DNA from: Mortierella sp. BCC40632 | Lineage: Eukaryota > Mortierellomycota > Mortierellomycetes > Mortierellales > Mortierellaceae | Direction: 5' to 3' | DNA: 64,000 bases | NCBI GenBank assembly: GCA_011634665.1 | Contig: WAEK01000002.1 | Location: 353,501 to 417,500 of the forward strand | In this document: positions 58,609 through 64,000 of the stretch, one piece after another | Layout of the letters: each line of letters begins with the position of its first letter | How positions within the stretch are numbered: position 1 is the stretch's first letter | Notes under the pieces: model-generated | Database searches by the model: none | What the model was told of the DNA's origin: nothing | What the model saw: the letters and a program-made list of their open reading frames with translations, nothing else | Made by a program: the position numbers and the translations under genes

Positions 58609-59521
58609 ATGGATTTCTAAACTATTTCAGTTGAAAGAAAGAAAATCGATTCCCCCTCCCCTCCCCCCCCCTTTTTTTTTGTTTTGTTTCTAACCCTGTC
58701 TTCTCCGCCTCCCAAGAAATGATTTAAAGAAAGAAAAAAAAAAAAAAGAAAGAAAGAAAAAAGAAAGAAGTGAGCAATGTTGTGGAAACTCTTCTTCCTT
58801 CCCTTTGAAAGAAAATCCCGCAAATCTGGAGAGAGACGCCATTGGAAGATGTCTCTTTGTATTTTTTTTTCTTTTTCAGAAAGATACAGAAAAGAGAAAG
58901 GAGGGATGGGGGGGGGAATTTCCCTGGGGGTTTGAGGAAAAAAAAAAAGGAGAGAAAAAAAAACCTGAGAAAAAACAACGTTAAAACATTCACGGAGAAA
59001 AAAAAAAAAAGAAAGAAAGAAAGAAAAACTTAAAAAACAAAATGATCGAAAGAGGTAGGGAAAGACTGAATGGAACAGGGATCCAGCAAAAGGTTGGCGG
59101 AAGGGGGGTGGTCGTAGCGCAAAAAAAAAGAAAGAAGAAAAAAAAAGAAAAGAAAAGAAAAAACCAGCAAAGAAAAAAAAATGGTGAGCGAATTAAGTAA
59201 AAGGTGAGCGAGTAAAAGTGAGAATGAGTAAGAGTGAAAAATGAGTGAGCTAGATACTAACGTGTAGGAATGACAGGTTCAAAAGGACATGAAAAAAAAA
59301 ATAAGACGAAGAAGAAAAAAAAATGAATTTGGTCCGCCTTGAATTGGGTTGAAAAATAAAGACTCGTATACAACGATTGCTCTTCCCCTCTTCCTCCTTT
59401 CCCTCTTGCTCCTCCACCATCTCGCTTATCAAATCTAGATGATCAATCCTGTTCGCGCCTTGGTTACACTCTTTTCTTTTTCCTCCTCCTCCTCCCTCCT
59501 TCTCCTCCTCCTCCTCCATCT
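57846..59521. other. Convergent 3' intergenic region
   Basis: It lies between the Rab gene and the LEUNIG-like gene. It holds an 8-base tandem (AGTCTGTC, about 58041-58070), CT tracts (58543-58607), T and A runs and, at 58.7-59.3 kb, a very A-rich block with GAAA repeats. No gene recognised. Confidence 0.6.
58041..58070 (+). repeat. 8-bp tandem repeat
   Basis: About three and a half copies of a CAGTCTGT-type unit. Confidence 0.8.
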
Positions 59522-60389
59522 TTATCCAGATAGCTTCCAGAGCTTCAAGACACCGTCCCGATGTGAGCTCGCACTCGCCAATACCAAAACATGTTCACCA
59601 TCTACGATCGAAGGTGAACAGGCTAGGGCCGAGACCGCCGCCACAGGATGTGCCTGAATCTCCGCAATCGGTCCTCGTCCTCCCAAATACCCTCCCGCTG
59701 TCTTGAGGTTCCAGACGGAAATCTTTTCATACTCGCCATAAACCACTCCTGTAGCCGTCATAGAAGATAAAGATGTTGTCCCGGCAGTGGTGCTGGTAGA
59801 AGAAGAGTTGGAATTGGAATTGGTGCCAGATGAATTTGATCCGCCCGGTACAGACTTGAGAAAAGTACAACTACCCACTTGTTGAGTCTGTTGTGAGGCA
59901 AAGACTCTCCAGGTCGAATGTGGATGTGAATGATGCACCATCGCCGTGTTTGAACCGGTCGTGGTCGAAGATGGTGGCCCTTGTTGAGTTGTATCCCAGA
60001 TACAGACTTGTTCCTTTGAGGCCGTGACCAGGAATTGACCCTGGGGTGCCCAATCCAAGGCAAGGATATTGTTGCTATGGGTGGTATGAATCGCTCGAGG
60101 CTGAGATTGCAAATCATTGATTTGGACCGAATACAACGTTGTCCCGACCGAGACTACCACAAAGCTTGGGTTCTGGGGATGACAACGCATTGAATTGGAG
60201 AGGTACATTTGCTTGGCCGTCTGGAAATATATAGATATATACACAGATTTTAAATATCCGCGGAGACGTATCCAGTAAAGAAAGGAGAGAAGGGGAAAGA
60301 AGGAAAGGTACAAAACAGTCAGTTTAGTTCTCCTGAACCCTTTTTTCAGATCCTGCGCCCACATCAATCTCTTGAACATATCTCATCTC

Positions 60390-60431
<42 letters not shown>

Positions 60432-61041
60432 ATCCCTCCTTGGTATATACTTACAATTCTAAAGCTCCGCTCGCATTGACCGCTGACAAAGTCCCAGACA
60501 CGCAATTCGCCTTCGGCGTCAAACGAAACACAATGGCTGTTGCCTGCACCTGCACAAAAATCAACCGCCTTGACTGTTGTGGAGTGACCCTTCAGGATCT
60601 GGAGTGGTTTCAATGATCCAGGTAAAATCTTGTTCGTCGTGGTCTCAGTCTCTCCTGTCATTGTCGTGGTCGTCGTGGATCCAGTGGCTTGTTGTGCTAG
60701 CAAAGTCAAATCCCAGATCCGAACCGTGGTATCATAGGAGGCCGTTCCTAAGATCAACCGATCGTCCGTCGTGAACCGAACACTGGTGATCACACCTGAA
60801 TGTCCCTCGGATGAGGCAGCGTCGATGGTATACTTGAGCGTTCGTTCTGGAATGAACCAGATAAGGATCTTGCGGTCATGCCCCCCGCTGGCCAACCATT
60901 GACCGTCGAACGAGATGCTGCAGGTCATGACCTTTTGACCATGGCCACTTAGACTCCCGAGTGGTTGTATCTGGGTGTCCTGCGCGGATGAAAACTGCAC
61001 GTCTAATAAAAGTCAATAAACCGGCGATACGAGGAAAAAGG

Positions 61042-61082
<41 letters not shown>

Positions 61083-61354
61083 GAGAGGGAAAAAAATCTT
61101 TGTGCGTGAGCTCTTCTTCTTCTTTTTTTTTTTTTTTTTTTTTTTTCTTTTCTTTTCTATTCTTTTCTTTTCTTTTTTTTTCTTTTTCTTTTTTCGTTGA
61201 TGTTGTTGTTGTTGTTGGAGATTCCCGGTCTGCCTTTCTCCTTGCATTTTCACCTTGCGATTCAAAAACATCCACCAACACCACCACCACCCCCTTGCAA
61301 ACAACCACACCCACATGTATCCAATACTCTGTTTCTCTCCTCTTTTTAGTCCTT

Positions 61355-61386
<32 letters not shown>

Positions 61387-61941
61387 CTTTTGTTTTTTTT
61401 CAGATCAGTCTTTGTCAGACTGTATCTTTTTTTCATATTCTTTCTCTCTCTCTCTCCTTTTCTCCACTCATTCTCTCTCAATGCAGGCCGTGCATACATT
61501 CTCGCATTCCCCATACACACACACGCATACACATTTCTATCTCTAAATTTTTTTTTCTTCTTTCTTTCTTTCTCTCTTTCTCTATTCAGACGCACGCCAC
61601 ATGTACACTTTTTTTTTCTCAAACACTCAGAAAGAAAAAAAAAAAAAAAAAACGTTTGTGTCTCTTACCCTCTCTCTCTCTCTTTCCCAATTCCTCGGTG
61701 CGTCACGCCATTCGCACGATTGGTTTGTTGCCAGTATCTTGGGAAAGGGATCAAAAGAAGGATGCGGAGGGAGGAGGAAAGAAGGAGAGGGGAGGGGGGG
61801 AGATGGAGAGATGAGGAATAAGGGAGAAGACGTTGGGGGTGGGGAGAAGGGAGGAGAGAGAGAGAGAGAGAGAGATCATAGAGGGAACATTGCGAGAGAG
61901 AAAATTGTGTATGTGTGCGTGAAAGGAGTAAAAGAAAAGAG

Positions 61942-61995
<54 letters not shown>

Positions 61996-62094
61996 TAAAT
62001 AGAAAAGAATGGGAAAAAATAAAATAAAGAAGGGGAAAAGAAAAAGAAAAAGAAAAAGAAGAAAAAGGAAAGGATGGCGGGTCTTTTTGTTCTT

Positions 62095-62125
<31 letters not shown>

Positions 62126-62597
62126 CTTCTTCTTCTTCATGATGCTTCATTCACTAAACGCACCTTCATTTCGACCGAGGCTAAGAAGGTTGACATTGCC
62201 AAACCCGTCCATGCCCATATCCTCCATCCGTAGGCTGTCGCTGTCGATATGCTCAAATTCACTATCGTCCGTTAGCAGACTCTGGATCCTCCCAAGCTCA
62301 TCCACTCCACCCGTCGTCGTCGTTGCTGTCGTGGCTGCTGCTGTCGTGGCTGCTGTCGTGGCTGTGGTCGTGGTCGTGGTCGTCGCCGTCGTTGTCCCGC
62401 TCATGTTCTCCATCCCTGTTGAGACGGGTGAGATGATGGGTGCGGGTGTGCCTGCTTGAGATCCTGAATTGGGAGAACCAGCATATTCCTAAACAGGCGT
62501 GGGAGGAAAAGGGGAGAAGTGAAACAGTGGTGGGAGATCAGGTAAGAGGGAAAGAAAGGCAGACACGCTTTAGTTTGTTGATTTTCTATAGCTGGTT

Positions 62598-62628
<31 letters not shown>

Positions 62629-64000
62629 TTTTGCAACAAGCAATGCTCTCTGCATCCATTCTCTCTCCCGTTTCCCGGATCCTCGAGCATCGTTCCATAG
62701 AAACATATATTTGTTCATATACGGACACACACACGCACACGCACAGACAGACAAGAAGATTTGTCTTTTCTTGTCTAGTCGCCTGTTGTTGTCGCCCTGA
62801 TCTGAACACACACCTCATGCTCTGGCTGTTCCCCCATTAATTGATGCTGAGCCAATATGGAAGGTTGTCGTTGAAGAGGTAAAGGCGAATGCTTCATCCT
62901 ATCAAGTCGATTCCAGATCATCCCGTGCTTCTTTTGAGCCTCCTGTTGAAAATGAACCGTTGTGGCCGCTGCGGCCAATGTCCGTGCACGATTTGTGGAC
63001 GATCCCGTGTTTTTCGGTGTTGCAGGTTTACTATTGGACGACTGCATTGTATTCATCCGCTCCCAGATCACCTGGTTTGTCTGGGAAGAAGACACATTTG
63101 GTTGACCTGGATCCCCAGAGATCACCACCCCTGCGGGACCTACCATGGGCTCTGTGGGTCCATGAATCCCGTTCGGAACACTGTTCTGCGGTACTGGACT
63201 CTGTGTGCTCTTAAGCTGCGTGCCATCCTGAGGAGTCTGTGGACCTGGAGTTGCTTGCTGGCCTTGCTGCTGCTGCATGAAATGTGATTGCTGCTGCTGC
63301 TGTTGTTGTTGTTGCTGTTGTTGTTGAAGCTGGAGCTGGAGCTGTTGCTGTTGTTGTTGTTGCTGCTGCTGCTGCTGAAGCTGCAATTGCTGATGCTGCA
63401 TTTGTTGTTGTTGGTGCATATGAAGCATTTGCTGTTGCTGTTGCTGCTGTTGATGGATCTGATGCAACCGTTGCGTCTGTTGATGGATCTGCCGTGTCTG
63501 GAGTTGTTGAGGCGTCATCATCCCTGCAGGAATTTGTTGACTCCCCAAGGGAGATTGCATAGGCCCTGGGGTCGCAGCTCCCAAGGTTGGACTCACCCCT
63601 GGCCGGACCACCGCATTCGCCATCATAGGCCTTACATGAGGGCTTATGGCGGCCATAGCAGCCATCTGCTGCTGTTGTTGTTGTTGTTGTTGTTGCTGTT
63701 GTTGTTGAACTTGCTGGGCCTGCTGGGCTCTCCGGAAATTCATCATGTGTATCTGTTGTTGTTGTTGTTGCAAATGTTGGATTGGATTATGAGGTGTCTG
63801 AGGCTGTGGTCCCTGGGGAGGCTGGGAGGCCACAGTTCCTGGCTGGGAAGGAGGGGGTGGAGGTTGAGAGGACTGTGTAGGGGGTTGAGAAGCGAGCTGA
63901 ATCGGGGCGACGCCGGACTGAAGTTGAGGCGTCCCTACGGTTGACACTTGCCCTACCTGAGGGCCAAGTGGACCGGGTTGACCTGCTTGACCAGGTTGAC
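59522..64000 (-). CDS. LEUNIG-like Gln-rich WD40 co-repressor, 5' end outside window
   Basis: Four exons are visible on the minus strand: 64000 (edge)-62814, 62488-62164, 61002-60455 and 60220-59522, all in phase. The edge exon is open to the window limit, so the N-terminus, where a LisH/LUFS domain would be expected, is missing. The visible N-terminal part is Gln/Pro-rich with several poly-Gln tracts, then RARTLAAAATTVHFQQEAQKK and a DRMKHSPLPLQRQPSIL segment. Next comes a Thr/Ala-repeat segment and the acidic DDSEFEHIDSDSLRMEDMG. The C-terminal half is a WD40 propeller: LSGHGQKVMTCSISFDGQWL, SGGHDRKILIWFI, TASYDTTVRIWDL, LKGHSTTVKAVDFC, RVWDF, KEQVCIWD, LKLWKLSG. Architecture and the HGQKV / DKK-like blade order match plant LEUNIG and fungal relatives, nuclear transcriptional co-repressors. 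The 1.16 kb intron 61003-62163 is full of repeats. Confidence 0.85.
60391..60429 (+). repeat. 39-base A homopolymer in a LEUNIG-like gene intron
   Basis: The longest homopolymer I noted in the window, in the intron 60221-60454, about 25 bases inside the donor on the sense (T) strand. The displayed length may be limited by sequencing accuracy. Confidence 0.85.
61941..61988 (+). repeat. (GA)n microsatellite in a LEUNIG-like gene intron
   Basis: About 46 bases of GA in the 61003-62163 intron, with T and A runs and GAAAA repeats on either side. Confidence 0.9.

Overview
The window is nuclear DNA of a filamentous, early-diverging fungus. The evidence is spliced eukaryotic genes with GT..AG introns, a fungal-type single-chain urease, URC4, mitochondrial uL14 and COPII genes. 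A Rab32/38-type GTPase and a LEUNIG-like WD40 co-repressor are also present; I associate both with early-diverging fungi rather than most Dikarya. The very dense (CT)n/(GA)n repeats and A/T homopolymers fit Mortierellomycotina (Mortierella, Linnemannia or Podila). That placement is inference; no rDNA or other marker is present.

Layout from left to right. 0.45-3.3 kb: URC4 (uracil catabolism), +. 3.7-5.0 kb: mitochondrial ribosomal protein uL14m, -. 6.2-7.9 kb: Ser/Pro-rich protein with one stretched zinc finger, -. 7.9-15.8 kb: long gene-poor stretch of microsatellites and one ~90 bp duplication. 15.8-17.0 kb: dienelactone hydrolase, +. 17.3-19.4 kb: remnants of an unknown gene family as a ~200 bp inverted repeat, one side extending into a decayed frame. 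19.65-23.5 kb: complete urease, -. 25.2-26.9 kb: urease accessory GTPase UreG with a His-rich N-terminus, +, head-to-head with urease. 27.3-30.2 kb: SEC23, -, divergent from DOA1/PLAA at 30.5-34.1 kb, +. 34.1-40.5 kb: gene-poor, strongly pyrimidine-rich. 40.5-45.1 kb: intronless 1517-residue Ser/Pro/Gln-rich protein of unknown function, +. 45.8-48.9 kb: aminopeptidase P with an apparent mitochondrial presequence, -. 51.4-52.9 kb: intronless membrane-anchored acidic protein of unknown function, +. 54.3-57.8 kb: Rab32-like GTPase, +. 59.5 kb to the right edge: LEUNIG-like Gln-rich WD40 co-repressor, -, N-terminus outside the window.

The functional theme is nitrogen salvage. URC4 acts in the fungal URC route that breaks uracil down via urea, urease hydrolyses urea to ammonia, and UreG loads nickel into urease. 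Urease and ureG share one 1.7 kb intergenic region, and URC4 lies 16 kb away. Most other genes are housekeeping (COPII traffic, ubiquitin/Cdc48 adaptor, mitochondrial translation, peptide trimming).

Exon boundaries were set by hand from reading-frame phase and homology. In every gene called with explicit exons the exon lengths sum to a whole number of codons, except uL14m, whose first coding exon I could not find. No tRNA, rRNA, CRISPR or intact transposon was recognised.
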